DNA of 64,000 nucleotides from Lactococcus termiticola. GTDB taxonomy: Bacteria > Bacillota > Bacilli > Lactobacillales > Streptococcaceae. Shown here in pieces: positions 63,948 through 64,000 of the stretch (position 1 is the first letter of the stretch; every line of letters begins with the position of its first letter). The stretch covers positions 205,517 to 269,516 of the forward strand of contig NZ_BFFO01000001.1 of assembly GCF_003116835.1 (NCBI RefSeq), in the 5' to 3' direction. The position numbers were made by a program, and so were the translations under genes. The notes below the pieces were generated by a model. It had not been told where the DNA came from, did not search any database, and saw only the letters and a program-made list of their open reading frames with translations.

Positions 63948-64000
63948 ATAAAGAAGAACAACTGTCCTCCTAAGCTGGTGGAAATCATCTCTGATTCCCA

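Noticed and set aside
63948..64000. Window end beyond tRNA-Val considered as the start of a 5S rRNA or another tRNA
   Set aside because: The remaining 53 bases do not form a recognisable tRNA acceptor or 5S helix.

Overview
The window looks like chromosomal DNA of a low-GC Gram-positive coccus in the Streptococcaceae. The ribosomal proteins (S11 especially), the RpoY-RNase J1 pair, the TsaB-GNAT-GNAT-TsaD cluster, a ComX-like sigma factor and a zinc-type S14 all fit that family. By eye the S11 and S8 sequences look more like Lactococcus than Streptococcus. Many protein genes look richer in G+C than a typical lactococcus, so an undersampled Lactococcus-related lineage is my best guess. This is judged by eye only; no search was run.

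Layout. 0-12 kb: a broken ABC-ATPase/metallo-beta-lactamase chimera, two adjacent thiol peroxidases, an orphan CdiA-type tRNA nuclease domain, a lipoylation cluster (lipoyl-domain protein, lipA, and lplA with an internal amber codon), the t6A/acetyltransferase operon, rpoY-rnjA, OsmC and an azoreductase. 12-27 kb: a marR-MFS efflux cassette bracketed by structured repeats, thiI with a YeiH-type protein, a KimA-like permease, lysS, a LysP-like permease, an amino-acid ABC transporter behind a histidine-rich leader peptide and attenuator, a secreted Pro/Lys-rich protein, a triplicated 140-bp repeat and a membrane-anchored cyclophilin. 27-32 kb: tRNA-Thr followed by a 1589-residue VWA/Cna-B surface protein. 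32-55 kb: the S10-spc-alpha ribosomal operons on the minus strand, broken up by inserted genes, terminators, new promoters and structured repeats. 55-64 kb: recX, a gluconate operon with an RpiR regulator, a DUF960 protein, a metallophosphoesterase, a ComX-like sigma factor and six tRNA genes.

The ribosomal locus is the most unusual part. The usual run rpsJ...rpsZ-rpsH...rpmD-rplO-secY-adk-infA...rplQ is interrupted at rpsZ/rpsH (large Ala/Gly-rich exported protein plus PsiE), at rpmD/rplO (a bacteriocin-like pair) and at secY/adk (Rgg regulator, broken YqcI/YcgG gene, efflux pump). Several junctions carry a terminator on one side and a consensus promoter on the other, so the cluster appears to run as several transcription units. 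The adk gene itself encodes a short, actinobacterial-looking enzyme.

The strongest candidates for something undescribed are dispersed structured elements. Family A (seven copies, about 130-200 bp) and family B (two good copies and one degenerate copy, about 170-220 bp) have conserved loops and ends, while their helices differ between copies yet stay self-complementary. A third structured unit is tandemly duplicated between rplF and rpsH. Other notable observations are the histidine leader-peptide attenuator and five genes whose TGnTATAAT-like promoter ends only 6-9 nt before the start codon with no Shine-Dalgarno, suggesting leaderless mRNAs.
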